Source: Echinometra lucunter
Lineage: Eukaryota > Echinodermata > Echinoidea > Camarodonta > Echinometridae
Reading direction: 5' to 3'
Length of the DNA: 64,000 nucleotides
Assembly (NCBI GenBank): GCA_029962745.1
Contig: CM057165.1
Location: forward strand, 8,393,523 to 8,457,522
Part shown: one piece after another, positions 34,847 to 48,100 of the stretch
Numbering within the stretch: the stretch's first letter is position 1
Layout: each line of letters starts with the position of its first letter
The notes under the pieces: model-generated
The model's input: the letters and a program-made list of their open reading frames with translations, nothing else
What the model was told of the DNA's origin: nothing
Database searches by the model: none
Position numbers and translations under genes: made by a program

Positions 34847-37424
34847 CTCGACTGCCTGTTCCTTGAGCAAGAGAAGTCGGCGACAGATAGCAATCTTAAG
34901 TTGTGATTATCTTCGGGCAGGTTGTGGAAACTGAATGACTTGCATGCGAGATTTAAGTCGACTTCTGGAGATGAAGTACGGTATGGCGTACACCGAGGAA
35001 GCAGGTGATGCAAAGTGTGGTCAGCCAACAAATTTAGCTCTCAGAAATAGTCCATTCTTTCCACGCCCATATGTAAATAAAACTGGATAGTAGAATGTGA
35101 CACGTCTCCACTGATTTTAATTTGAAAAGTGGAATGTTCCCATGCTTTGAATGATAGATATCTATGCAAATGGACGAAAAATGCACCAATGGTATACGGG
35201 GCGTGCGCCCTGCATGCCAATGTTGCTATTAATTTTCATAAATATTTGCATAATCTCCTTTTTACATCTAAAAAAAAAAAAGACACCTGTGCGACGGCAC
35301 AGCTAGTAAAGCATTTTGCTCATTAGCAAGAATGAAGGGCAAGGGGTCAATTCGCCCCTTCTGACAGTTTTCCAGGTAGGAAAAAAGACCCAAAATAATG
35401 AAGATAATTTTTGCCAGGCAATAATTGGAAGGTTGTTCTTTGTTGCTCTTAGAAACGCACACAGTACAACGCGTGCTTGAACATTGGCCTTCAAATAGTT
35501 GTGTCCTTGCTATGGATCGCATTCAGCTGAGATGTGTTGCTCTTCCTTTGGATAAGGTCTGGAGACGCCACTGAGGATGCTTCCCATTCCAGTAATCATG
35601 AAACGTTCTCAAACTTCAGGTATTGTGCATTTTTGTTAGTGAAACTTGCATGTTCCGTACCAGCAAGCATGCCCTCCCAGAGCAACCTTAGACCTACAGC
35701 ATGATGGCGTGGGGAGGTGCGCCTTCCAGCCAACGAATCGTGAAATTCCACATTCACAAAATATTTCCTTGCACTCACTCACGAATTATTTCAGTTGTGT
35801 GGAACCGGTGCTCACCCCTCCCCCGACTGAAAGCAAAGCAAAGCAACAAAAAAAAAAAAAAAAAAAAAAAGCCCGCAGTCAAAAAAACGAAAAAACAAGG
35901 AAGAAAAGAAGAAGAAGCATACAATCGGTTTGCGTTTGGTATGCGGGGCTGCTTTTGGTAGCTTAGACCCCTGTCTGGGAAGGATTGCGCCCCCTGTTTT
36001 TAACAAATTCTGGGCACACTACTACTTAAAAAAGGAATTTACCCGTATACCAGGGTCCTGAGGACATTTTTAATAGACGAGAGCTCTATATAATGTTCAT
36101 CAAATTGTGGACGCCTCCACTTTTTCTGTCCCAACCTTAACATGCTTAAGACGCACTGTTGCTTTCACCTGTAGTGAATGATTTCATGTCAATATTTAAT
36201 AGTCAGAAAGCAAATTGGTTGTAGCAATTTAGAAGAAGTATCTGACAAAGTGTCCTTCTGTTATTATAGAAGCATGATCTTTCATAAATCATAATAATCC
36301 ATAATAATCCATAAATTATAGAAGCATGATCTTTCATAAATCATAATAATCCACACGTTATTTGAACAATCATTCATATGTCACTCGAATAATTCATGGA
36401 CCATTTTCGAAATGTACGCAGAAAGCAAGAGAAAAAGAAACAGAAAAGGCAAAAGAAAGCGGAAGAATGAAAAAAAAAGAGAGCAAGAGAAGAAAAAAAG
36501 TTTAGGGTCAATTAGTTTGTTTGTCCCGTCAAATTTCATCGTTTGTGTATTTGGAGTGATATGCACGCCTGTTCTCTGACAATCTACTTGAAACTTGAGT
36601 CTCCTCTCTCAAACAAATGATTTCCTTTAGTTTTCTGCATTATTTACGCACTAGCTGTTGCTAGTCGGACAAACTTCGGACAAACTTTTGAGATTATCAA
36701 GTTAATTTGCAGCATGCACTTTATGTGGAATAGGATAGAGTAGGACATTTCCGAAAAATGTTTTGAGTTTATACAAGTTTGCCTGGCGACGAGCGATTAC
36801 ATAATTTATGTATACCTGTCATAGCATTTCAGTAGTCAGAATGAACAATGCATACACTGACCATTGCTGCTAGGTTTGGCAATTACCCGATCTAACACTA
36901 CTTAACATATGCAAAATTATCTGCATTCCGACTACTGAAATAAAATAACCTGCAACCATGCGGGGGCAGGAGGCATGGGGGGGCAGTTGCCGCCCCCCCC
37001 CCCCCCCGAAATTGTGAAAACTTACATTTTTTACAGAAAATTTTCACAAAATCCACAAAAAGTGTGCACCAAATCCTTCAATTTCACTTTTAAAACTGCA
37101 AAAGCGCCCTGGTGACCAGCTCGGTCGACTTGCTCCCTCGCTTTTGAGCTTCTTCGAAAATTTTTACACATCTTGCCCCCCCCCCCCCTGGCCCCAGGAA
37201 ATGAAAATTCTGCACACGGCCCTGCCTGCAACATGTGAATTTAAAGTTCAATTGTCACCGGAGATGTGACAAAGAGTAATGCATCAATTTGAATGCATGA
37301 TCACGAAAATGACCTATATCTATGCATGAAATTCCATGGCAAATATTGCCCTTTCTGTATCTGGTATTCTGAGAAACGAGACGATGCAACCTTTTTCATT
37401 CACAATCACTACTGAAAAGATTCT

Positions 37425-38255
37425 GAATCATCATTATAATCAAGCATATTTATTACATCATCGAATTGGAGCGAGTTTTGTTTTATCACACTATTCATTA
37501 CACTTTCATCATCATTATCCTAATGTCATCATGATCGTCACCATGATCATTATTGCAATCTTCTTGATCCTGAATCCTTGTGTTCATTGTGGTAATTACT
37601 ATTACCATCGTCCTTTTATCATCAAAATACCATCTTAATTACCTTCATCATTATCCCCATAATCATCATCACCATCGTTATCACCATCTTTTTATCAATT
37701 GCCATCATTACCAACATCGTCATCACCATCATTAACATCATCACCAGCAACATCACCCTCATTATCATCATAATCATCATCATAATCATCATTACCATAA
37801 CCATCTCCATAACCACAGCTATCATCATCATCAACATCCCCATCTACCCAGCATTCTTGTGTTCATTGTGGTAATTACTATCATCATATCATTGTTACCA
37901 TCGTCCTTATCATCATGAAAATTACCATAATTACCTTCATCATTATCGTCTTCATCATCTGAACCATTCACCATCATCACCGTCATCAACACAATCAGCA
38001 TATCATCACCATAATCATTATCATCATGAGCATGATCACCATAACCATCACTGTCACCATCATCATCACCATTTTCATCATCACCACTGCCATCATCATC
38101 ATTATAATCATCATGATGACCAACATAATCATCACTATCACCATCATCATCACTATCACCATCGTTTTCATCTCCATTAACCATCATCACCACTCCACCA
38201 CCATCAGAAATCACCACCACCAACATACCAACATCACCACTATCATTAAAAAAAA
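37425..38255. repeat. imperfect ATC/ATG trinucleotide repeat field
   Basis: Over 800 bases dominated by CATCAT, CACCAT and TTATCAT units. ORFs on both strands here are composed of Met/Ile/Asp or His/Ile runs and are artefacts. Confidence 0.93.
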
Positions 38256-38993
38256 ACATACTTTTTACATCCACTTGCTTTCATTACAGGAAATTACTGA
38301 ATAATAAGATGACTTCATATTTATAAAATACGTCAAGGCAGAGTATTCATTTCAAATATTTTATATTCAATATAATATTTGCATATTGTACATTCCTATT
38401 TTACAGAATAAAGCCTCTTTATACAAATTACACACTGACAAAAATACAACTATTAGCAGATCACGCACATAATTTGGACGGAATTAATATTTGAAATCAA
38501 ATATTGATCATTACATACAAATAATACTGAGGACTATCCATCTTATATTGAGTGAAAACACTGAACATCAAAAAGAAGTCATTTGCATTTCAATCAATTC
38601 TGCTTAAAAATGAATAAAGGTACAAAATTGATGATGGAAGTGAAGATAAACTTGCTTTTACCATTTTTGTAAATTTCATTAACCCTAAGTTATGTACCAA
38701 AGACTGAGCTAGTACAATTACTCCTAAAGTTCTGACACTTGAAACCAATCAATTGATATTTCCTTGACATGTAACGTGTCTTGAAGTCTCATAATATAGG
38801 TGAAATCTCAAATATTATTTGCCACAGCTTTGATTTCATATCATAATATAAAATAACGTTTCTTTCTGTTTTAAGAAATAAATGTATAACAGACATATGG
38901 AACCCAGCAAAATGCAGCATTTGCAAAATACTAATGTCACATAATATTGCAAAAATTAAAAGATTTTTTGAAGCAAATACTAAACACTATTAA

Positions 38994-39403
38994 CCCATAG
39001 AAGTACAGTGTCTCCTTTAGGAGACACTTTTGCAGTATCTGCCTGATCCAGAATGTTGGGCATTACATACTATACATGAGCAGAAAGAGAAAAATGCACT
39101 GAAAGTTTTGAGTCCATTCCTAATGCAGTATGTTGTTCCGTTTTCGAATTAGAGCAGTTTGAATGTAACTAATCATTAAACTCTTTAAATTGGCAACGCA
39201 GTGAATATTATATAATCACTATTTCCGTATTCAAATTGGCAGTTTCAGCTTAAATTTTGCAATCATGATTCATTTTAGTTCATGTTATATCTATATTTAT
39301 TTTTTTCAAATTGTGTAAGAGAGGAAAAAAAATTATATTTGTTGCCAATTTGAGGATTGAAGATGATTAATTTAGACCTATAAAAAGCTCTGTACTTCTA
39401 TGG
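38994..39403. mobile_element. piggyBac-type MITE
   Basis: TTAA-CCCATAGAAGTACAG at 38990-39008 and CTGTACTTCTATGGG-TTAA ending at 39407: perfect 15-bp inverted repeats inside TTAA duplications. Confidence 0.9.
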
Positions 39404-39599
39404 GTTAAGAAGTGAAATGGCAGATACAGCATTTAGACTGATATTCAGATTATTCAGTGTATTCACAGCATTCTCCTGGTAAACAGATCTTCTTATGTTC
39501 CCATTTTGGACAGAATATTCTTAACAAGCCTCTTACAGTTGTCCACATTACCAATATGACCTTTTGCATAAAAGCTTTAAAAACCAGTACAACTGTTAA

Positions 39600-40158
39600 A
39601 GGATAAGTCCACCCTAGAAATTTCACTGTTTCAATAAAAGGAGATAAATTTGAACAGCATTTTAAAACAGAAATGAGCAAAATTGGTCAAAGAATAAGAA
39701 AGTTACACTCATTTACATTTCCTGGTAAACTTCTCTCGGCTCTGCAAATTGACAACAATGATGACATCATATGCAAGCAGGTCTCCATTCACTTTGTACA
39801 TGAAATTTCACATTTTCTCAATTTTCTTGGAAGTTACACATTTTCTACCCCCCATAGTCAATGTATGTTCAGAAGAATTGCTTTTTACATAACATACTTT
39901 GATTATGGGGTAAGAAAATGTGTAACTTCCAAGAAAATTGAGAAAATGTGATATTTCATGTACAAAGTGAATGGAGACCTGCTTGCATATGATGTCATCA
40001 GTGTTGCCAATTTGCAGAGCCGAGAGTAGTTTACTAGAAAATGTAAATGAGTATAATTTTCTTATTCTTTGACCGATTTTGCTCATTTCTTTTTTAAATG
40101 CTGTTCAAATTTATCTCCTTTTATTGAAATAATGAAACTTCTAGGGTGGACTTCCCCT
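39600..40158. mobile_element. long foldback palindrome with TTAA flanks
   Basis: Two inverted arms of about 260 bp surround a short centre. TTAA occurs at 39596-39599 and 40159-40162. Termini AGGATAAGTCCACCCTAG and CTAGGGTGGACTTCCCCT. The arms translate to the same peptide start (MSKIGQRIRKL) on opposite strands, purely as a result of the symmetry. Confidence 0.93.
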
Positions 40159-40474
40159 TTAACACTCACTGTGGACCAAACTGTACAGAGAGTGCTCAAA
40201 TACTTCTAGTAGTTAACCTCTATTATCACCTGGCTACTGCACATCAGAATCCTAATTACCATACATAAACCATACATCTGTTTGTGCTATATAACTTGTT
40301 CAGCCTATCTGAATTGCTTTTGTTACAAATACTTCCAATCAAAGCAATGAGATAATACTCTTGAGTTTCCATGTACATCGATTCTAAAACATACCTCCTT
40401 TGAAAAATAATCTTGCTAACAGAAAGAGAAAATAACGATGCATGATGGATAAAAGCACTTTGGAAGGCACTAGT

Positions 40475-40556
40475 TTAACCCATTGGCTACCTGTGGTGGG
40501 TAGTCCCTGTACTGTGAGCTTACAGGAATAACAGAATTCAGTAGTCAACAGGTTAA
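40475..40556. mobile_element. minimal TTAA element (82 bp)
   Basis: TTAACCCATTGGCTAC at the left and GTAGTCAACAGGTTAA at the right are inverted repeats with two mismatches. Similar termini occur at 59712-59797. Confidence 0.6.
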
Positions 40557-40776
40557 GTTTTCTTTGGCTCCTGTCAGTCATGACTGCACTTTGCAAAATA
40601 AGTGCTGTCAAATCTAGGAAATATCCAATAAGCTAGAAGTGATCAAAAAAGTACCATCATTTGCAAAAGTTTAGGACCACATGGGAATTTGTGGGTATTT
40701 CAATAATTTGGAATACATACTTTTGTCTCAATGATTATATAACATGTTTACTACAGTGGTCAGTGGCACAAGAGTG

Positions 40777-40895
40777 ATAATAATAATAATATGCAACATT
40801 TATATAGCGCTTAATACAAATGTTTCTAAGCGCTGCATATTATTACCCCGGCTTTAGCACGGCTACCCTGATCAGGCGCTCGAGCATTCAAGGAA
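40777..40895 (-). mobile_element. 5'-truncated SINE, copy 3
   Basis: Only the 3' part is present: CCTTGAATGCTCGAGCGC (compare CCTTGAATGCACTGAGCGC in copy 1), an AAGCGCTATATAAATGTTGC segment and an ATTATTATTATT tail, read on the minus strand. Confidence 0.7.
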
Positions 40896-41689
40896 TTTCT
40901 TCCATATGAATGAGTTGAAAAAAAAAATGTATATATCTGAAAAATAAAAATATTTAACATTGTTTTTTCCTTGAGTTATTGCATTCTGGAAGGGTGGTTT
41001 TAAAATTTGGAAATGATGGTAGTACGAGTTTGACTGTTTCTGACTAACATTCAATGCACAGCTTCCCTTTCCATGAAGAAGGATCGCAATATAATACTGA
41101 CCACTCAGTTCACTCACTATCTGAAACTCAACTTGGAAAGCTTTTAAATCTTCAAATTCCAAATGATAAACATTGTAAAAGTGTAAAAGCAAATCATTTC
41201 TATTTCACTCAGCCTTATCAATAAAAGCAGTCTTAACTGGTCTACTCAAAGCCCCAAAGAAAAAAAAAAAACCCAGCCATAAAAAGGGCTGACATAAGAG
41301 TCATGCTCATAATATTTGAAACTATTTGTATCCTGAATAGAATGTGGTATTTGCTTAGCGCTGTTGTACTTCCACACAGCTATCCAGTCAAAGAGTATCC
41401 TGAGGTACTTGCAAATGATTTTTTGGCTGTATATCCCTAAGTAAACTACTACTCACACAAGGAAGTATGCTGTCTAAGTAAACAACTTCTGCAATGCCCA
41501 TGTACATTTACTTGTGAGGTCTTAGCTGATACCATAAGATTTATAAAATTGCAGATACTCAACTCACACTGCCTTAAAGGATCCCGACTTGACGATAAGA
41601 AACAATATTATTCATCCAGGGCAATTAGTAAATGCTCAGTGTGTTGGTCTGGCATCAGACTCGTTGGTACCACTAGGGTGTATGGGCCT

Positions 41690-41960
41690 AGACAGTTCTC
41701 ATTATTAAAAGGGTAGCATGTGGCAGGGGGAGCATGCTTTTTAGAGTCTTCAGACTCTAGAAACAGTGGACAACTTTTATAATATTTGGTACTCTCAAGG
41801 TCATGGCTAATCATCTATGACCTCTACACTTCTTAAACATTCTTCAGAGGGCAGCACATGGTCCGAGAGCATGACTCTTTAAGTTTTCCCGACTCCAGAG
41901 ATGATAGAAGACTATTATAATACTCAAGTAGTTGTGAGGTCACTGGTGATAGTGTAGATG
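41690..41960 (-). pseudogene. two decayed copies of the last SHIPPO exon region
   Basis: Sequences near 41829-41960 and 41690-41825 align with 42040-42200: the shared order on the plus strand is CTTAAACATTCTTCAGAG, GAGCATG, TTT, and GACTCCxGAGATG. Neither keeps an open SHIPPO reading frame, so they look like remnants of local tandem duplication. Confidence 0.5.
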
Positions 41961-42054
41961 ACATCCCAAAATTCTTAAGCAAAGTACACAGGTGAGCATA
42001 TTTTATCATGTGTAATCCTAATAATCTTTGATTACTTCACTCCCTAAACATTCA

Positions 42055-42188
42055 TCAGAGTGTAGCGTGTGGCCCTAGAGCATGGCTTTTAGGTTTCCGG
42101 ACTCCCGAGATGGTGAACGCAGGGTAGGTGACCTTCCGCGACATGTAATTGGTGTGAGGGTTGTAGTAGTTTGGGGCTGGTGTGATTT
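42055..42188 (-). CDS. SHIPPO gene last exon
   Basis: Acceptor CCTTGCCTTGCCAG; the first two bases complete a split codon. It encodes TPAPNYYNPHTNYMSRK and TYPAFTISGVRK and ends HATL then TGA. Two degenerate copies of this exon region lie downstream (see 41690-41960). Confidence 0.82.
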
Positions 42189-45100
42189 CTGGCAAGGCAA
42201 GGTACATGACAAAATTCAAGCATCAAACACTGAAAATAAACTTGTGACCAGACAAGATATTTAAGTGCAAGATGGTGAGGCGAACTGCGGTGTGAGTGTC
42301 ATTCAGCTTTGCATACATGCCTTAGTACCTATACAGCATCAAGAATGTTCATCCCTGGGTGATAGAGGGGCCAGGAGTCTCCCATCTCCCATCTCCCATC
42401 CCCTCCCCTCCCCCCCCCCCCCCCACTAAAAAAGTACTATGGGTACCATGGTACTTTGACGAAATTACCATCAAAACCATGAAAGTACCATCAAAGTACC
42501 ATCAAATTACCCATGATTCGATGGTAATTTCGTCAAAATACCATGGTACCCACGGTAATTTATTACAAGGGCCGGCACCCTTCACCACATTTCAAAGAAC
42601 TGTTGGCAACCAATACAATGCATTCAAATTTTTTCAAGATTCCACTTTTTGTAAAATGGCATTCGAAAAATATATTTTCAAATTTGGCCACGATTTGTGC
42701 ATATCAAATGAATATCCCAATGACAAGCTAAACCCTACTCCCATCACTTTTTACTGGTGAAGAATGTGCTACACAGAGGCGGTGTCAGGGTATTTTAATA
42801 GGAGGGGGCAAAATGACCCACAGTTGAGTTTATTTTATATTCTAGATAAATAAATAAGGCTATCTTATAGTTGCTTGACCCAGCCATCTCTTCCCTCTTT
42901 TTCTTCTTCTTTTCTTTTTTCTTCATTTTTCGTTTTCTTTTTTTCTTTTGTATCACTTGAAAAATCATGGGAGGGCAGCCATCCCCCCCCACCCCCCCCC
43001 CCCCATAGTGCCACCCCTGATGCCACAAAAACATCATAATTAAAGAATGTACTCACCAGGTGCACCAAACAGCCTTCCCCTGTTCAGCTTGGCTCCCATG
43101 CTAAAGGCTGGGGCTCGACGGAAGAGAAGTGGATCAGATCTCTGACGTTGGTATTGATCCGGTCCAGGTTCATTCTCAGATCCTGGGGGAATCAATTTCA
43201 AAACTCTAAAGGTGCTTTCACACATGATGCGACAGTGTGGAACCACACTGTGGCGCCACACTGTGTCGTCTTCACACATGGTGGGACTTTGTGTCAGGAC
43301 ATATGCTAATGAATGCGCTTTAACGCGTCAACTCTCAATAAGAGAGCATATTGTCAAAACTTGTGCAAGCAATCTCATGGCAACAATTTTTGCGCTAACT
43401 TTTTAGAAATTTGATTGGCGCGCATTTTTTGTATATCTAGGCAGCAAAAAAAAGTGTGTCCTGCCTCGGCGACATTTTTTTGTCGCCCTATACCCCATAG
43501 GCTTGTACACAAAAAAGTGTGGCGCCACAGTGTGGTACCACACTGTCGCATCATGTGTGAAAGCACCTTAAGGCTTGTTCACACAAATGAAGCAGGAAAC
43601 CCTTCAGTAAATTTGTGCAATTTTCTTTTGTACAAATAATTGGGATATGAAGTAATAATAATAAGTACATTTGTATAGCACATTACGTGAATACTTAAAT
43701 GCGCTTAACAATGTTTCTATTATTACCCCTGATCACCGGATTTCTAGCCTGCACACAAGTGTGCACCATCTCTACTCCTTAGGGAGCATTCCTACCATTT
43801 TGCACCATTCACATGCGTGCATGCAGGGCAATGGCAAAGGCAGTCACATTGGCTTTCGGCAATCCTCACAGGTACCCATTTGCTCCTGGGTGGAGAGTGG
43901 CAAATGTAGATTAATGTCTTGCCAAAGGACATTAGTGCCGTGGTGGGATAGGAACCCCCGACCTCATGGTTCACAGTCCGGAGACTTATCCACTGAGCCA
44001 CAACACCTCTACAAGGTGTGGATAAGATTTATCTTTTCTGGTGTCATCAAACAAAATCTTACAAAATTGTGCAAAATTGTGCAAAATATGACATTGCGTG
44101 TAAACAGCTCACTACTTACAACACTCAGCAAACATTATATAAACAGATACTCCTACCATATTCAGATAACTGTAAAGCTAGAGTATTTATGTATATGGTT
44201 CATATAATCATTCTTGATGTTCTCAAAATCTCTTCTACCTATAAATGAAACCACAAATTCTTACAAATGAAGAAGGAGAAGACGACGAAGAATGTATACT
44301 GCATATAGTATTATGATATAACATCTCTATGTGCTTACAAAAGGACTTTCTCCATTATCATTGTAGATTATGAGACAAGCATACCTTTTTTGTTGATGAC
44401 GAAGTTTGTTTTGCCTCTCATGCTGAATGCTGGATAGTCTTTCTTATCAGCAACTTTCCTTCCCACCATGGATCTCCCTCTTCCGTACGCATTGGGAGAA
44501 GGCCACTGACAATACAAACACATTATGTCATTCATAATGCAGACGTAATCTCCAGGAGAGTGTTTCTCAATGACTATGATTGACTGAAGTTGAACTTAAC
44601 CATGGCAGGCCATTCATGCCACTGTTTGCTTTCACCACTGTTCTCTCAAGGGATGTGCAAATCATGATCTCAAATCTGCAGGACTGAATTTTTTACACTT
44701 CGTTGATGAAGAAAACAAAAGATATTAATTCTGTAGATTTGTGACCATGAAATGCACATCTAGTCCTAGAATTAGGGTAAAATACTTAACCAAAAGATTT
44801 ATTTGAATACCAAATTTGCCAAGTATTTTAATTAAGCCCCAAAACTGTGTAAAATACTTGAAAATCTTATTCAAGTAGCAAGTTGAATTCCAGCAAAGGT
44901 ATGACACTATGAAACTACAACAAACATCAAAGGTAAGTCAAATGTAAACTTTTATTATCATTAAGAATTTGGCATCACCTGGGCCTGGGAGGGGAAAAGC
45001 GAACTCAATTACTGTGACCCTCGGGTCTCTCCTCCCGATATAACTAATTTGGATGTGCAGGTGTACCACTACACCACGGTTACCCCACACTTCAAGTTTA

Positions 45101-48100
45101 AGGATTCGGTAAGGATTTTTCTATTCTATTTCAGAAAAAGCATCAATCTGGAATTTGAATACCATGATACATATCATAAATTGGGTTCAGGAATCTAAGC
45201 ATCTGATTGATCGGTTGACACCAAGTGGGAGTGCATTTATCTTTCCTTGATAATGCAAGGACAGTGATGCACATACTAAAACGTACATTACACTGGTAGG
45301 CTGCACTTAAATGTTATGTCATCAAACATACATTACACTGGTAGGCTGCACTTAAATGTTATGTCATCAAACATACATTACACTGGTAAGCTGCACTTAA
45401 ATGTTATGTCATCAAACATACATTACACTGGTAAGCTGCACTTAAATGTTATGTCATCAAAGAAAGCAAATGGCAACCTCTATAACTGCAATTCTTGATA
45501 TTTTGCTCAAGTTCTTAGCTTATATTTTGGCTTAAAACATATTGCTGACCTGTTTTATATTGTGATTTAACATATGTGCACAGTGCAGAGCATATACACT
45601 AGAGACTCATTAGATTTCAAATCTTCAGTCTTATGATAAACATATACAGGGTAATGGCAGAAAAAGGTAAACACGACTTTCCAAATTTCACTTACCCTTC
45701 TCTCAAATCTTGTTTTGACTGTAAAGTTGTCATTGCTGTTGAACCAAGTCTTAGCATAAGCTGTGCGTCCTCCTCCACCTGAATAATCAAACAATGAAAT
45801 ACAATTATATACATTTTGAGCTGAATAAGGTGGAAAAAGTTTTGTGAGCAGCAAGTACATGTGAAAGAACCCCCCCCCCCCCCCTCAAAAAAAAAAAAAA
45901 AAAGAAAAGAAAAACAAACCTACATGGCATTCTAGGGGTCAATGGTTAAGAAGTATGAAGAAAATAAAGGATAACATAACGCCATAGAATTGGGGCATTT
46001 ATGGAACAGAATGGGGGTTTGATTCTGTGTGAATGTCATAATTCATGCCTGCTCATGCGCTTATGTTGCCTAGTCTACCTCACTAGTCGCTTTCATGTTA
46101 ATTGTGAGTATATCTGAAGTTTTACTTCTACATTAAAAAAAAATAGTGAATATTCACAGCTCCTATTTTGGGTTTAGTATAGTGACATTTAATTCCTAAC
46201 ATCCAGCAAAAAATGTATTTTGATGATTGGTACAGTTTAATTTGTATGAAGAGTTCTTAAACACACAAGAAATAGAATGTGGTGCCATGTGTTTGTTACT
46301 CCCACTAAAAAAACTTTTTTTTTCAGTTTATGAGAGTCTGGATTTGGGAACAGTATCTCATTTGCACTGCCTGGCATCTCCAGTCAAGTGCCTAAAACCA
46401 CTCGACTACATACATCTACCCCTGGATAGTGTACAATGGCTATTATTGGAGTACAAAATGGTGTAGACTGGCACCTATGGAGTACAAAATGGTGTACAGA
46501 GGCAGCTATAAGAGTACAAAACGGTGTACATTGCAACTTACTAAATATCATGATGGGATAATTATGGATTCAAGTGTCATATGATTCCGAATGAAAAGAA
46601 AGCAGAAATGGAAACTTACCCCTCTCTGGGTATTTCACGCCAAAGGTGTATTCAGGGGCATTGTCCTCGTATAAAGGCTTGTTCCTTGGAGAATAGCGGC
46701 ATGGCCCAGGGGTATCCAGGTCAAAGGGCATAGGAGGTCGACTGTTGATGCATTCATCCAGTGCTACAAACAGACAAGACAGACCATAACGACTCATTTC
46801 TTGCTTTGCACATGGTTATGTATGTGCTAGGTGCTAGGGGTTCATCAGAATAAGTCAAATTTGTTATGCAAGACTTTTTAAAATCTGCTAGACTCATGAA
46901 CAGAATGTATGAAATAATCCTCCTCATTCACTAATCAAGTGCAAAATCAAATTGACACCTCTCTCCATCTATATATGGAAAGAGCTTCAATATAACTAGA
47001 TTCCTGATATAACAAGCTAAATTTTACAGGTTCCAATTCTTTATGTGCTTTTGTTGTTATTGTTTTTTTACCCTGATATAACAAGGTAATTTTTATGGTC
47101 CCAAGGTCCTTACTATAGTGAGTTTCCACTGTAACTTGGGCATTTCATAAAATTTTTTATCAGTAACAAATGCCACATTTCTATAACAAATTCGCTTTCA
47201 GCCAATCAGATGCAAGGATTTCAGTAGCTTATAACATTATTGCAACTTGTTCTTGATAACAAGTTTTATGAAACGGGACCTGTCTTGACTTTGAATGCTA
47301 TCAATATTGTAGAGGAAAATTCCAAAACAAACCTATACTTACTGAGGATTTTCCTGAACTGTCTCTCCTCGTAGTAAACACTAGCACTTCTGTTCTTGAC
47401 TGCCTTTTTCCTATGAATAGGAAGAAGATGTTTGAAAATATATGATAATGGCTTTTTTGAGGAGCAATGTATCATCATGGAGACTAATTAACACAATAGA
47501 TCTGTACCATATTCTTTTCCATTCTTCCAAACAACAATAAATGATGAGAGAGATGAATGATTTTAACAAAGATGTTTATAATGAGATTTAATGAGATTCA
47601 TCGGAGTGTCATTAATTTTCTTAATATTTTGAACAACTGGATACTCTGGAAGAATTTAACATGAAATGAGGATGATCTGAGATCTGGTCCAACAACAGTT
47701 GCTCTGGCTTTATTTTCTAAAAGGTATAGGGTAGAGGAAAATATAGCTTTAGGTTAGGTTAAGGTTTAGGTTAGGGTCAGGGTTAGGGTTATTCATAGCA
47801 TTAGATCAAGGATTGAAAATAGGAATGCAATTTATGGACATTTAGAAAATTGACAGCGGCACATTTTTAACAGGAGCATACAATGCTGAACCCAAAGGAG
47901 TCATTTAAGTTCTACGTTGACATATTTTTCTGTAAAATCATCTCCATAACTAACATCTCCTTACACTCAGTTACCTTGCATTAACCATGACTGAAGACAT
48001 TTTCATCACGGATGGAGGCAGCCTACTGGATGTCCTCGTCGATGCCCTCCTCTCTTCATCCATCGACATCTGAGCCTTGACATGGGCAGGCGGTGATGGA

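Larger units (their letters stand above)
34847..42054. other. intergenic region between the secreted protein gene and the SHIPPO gene
   Basis: Upstream flank and 5' UTR of the secreted protein gene (to about 35100), then AT-rich DNA with poly-A and poly-C tracts, the ATC/ATG repeat field, piggyBac-type and foldback elements and a truncated SINE. A GC box GGGCGTGG (minus strand, about 35066) lies upstream of the signal-peptide exon; no clear TATA box. Confidence 0.5.

Noticed and set aside
37336..38304. His/Ile- or Met/Asp-rich open frames on both strands
   Set aside because: Composed of ATC/ATG trinucleotide repeats.
39673..40086. Two nearly identical 92-residue proteins on opposite strands
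   Set aside because: Caused by the inverted symmetry of the foldback element; there is no gene context.
43212..43566. Peptides starting MLSHMMRQCGTTLWRHT on both strands
   Set aside because: The inverted repeats of a Harbinger-type MITE produce them.
45316..45498. Repetitive peptide with MSSNIHYTGKLHLNV units
   Set aside because: The 45-bp repeat has a period divisible by three, so one frame stays open; no coding evidence.
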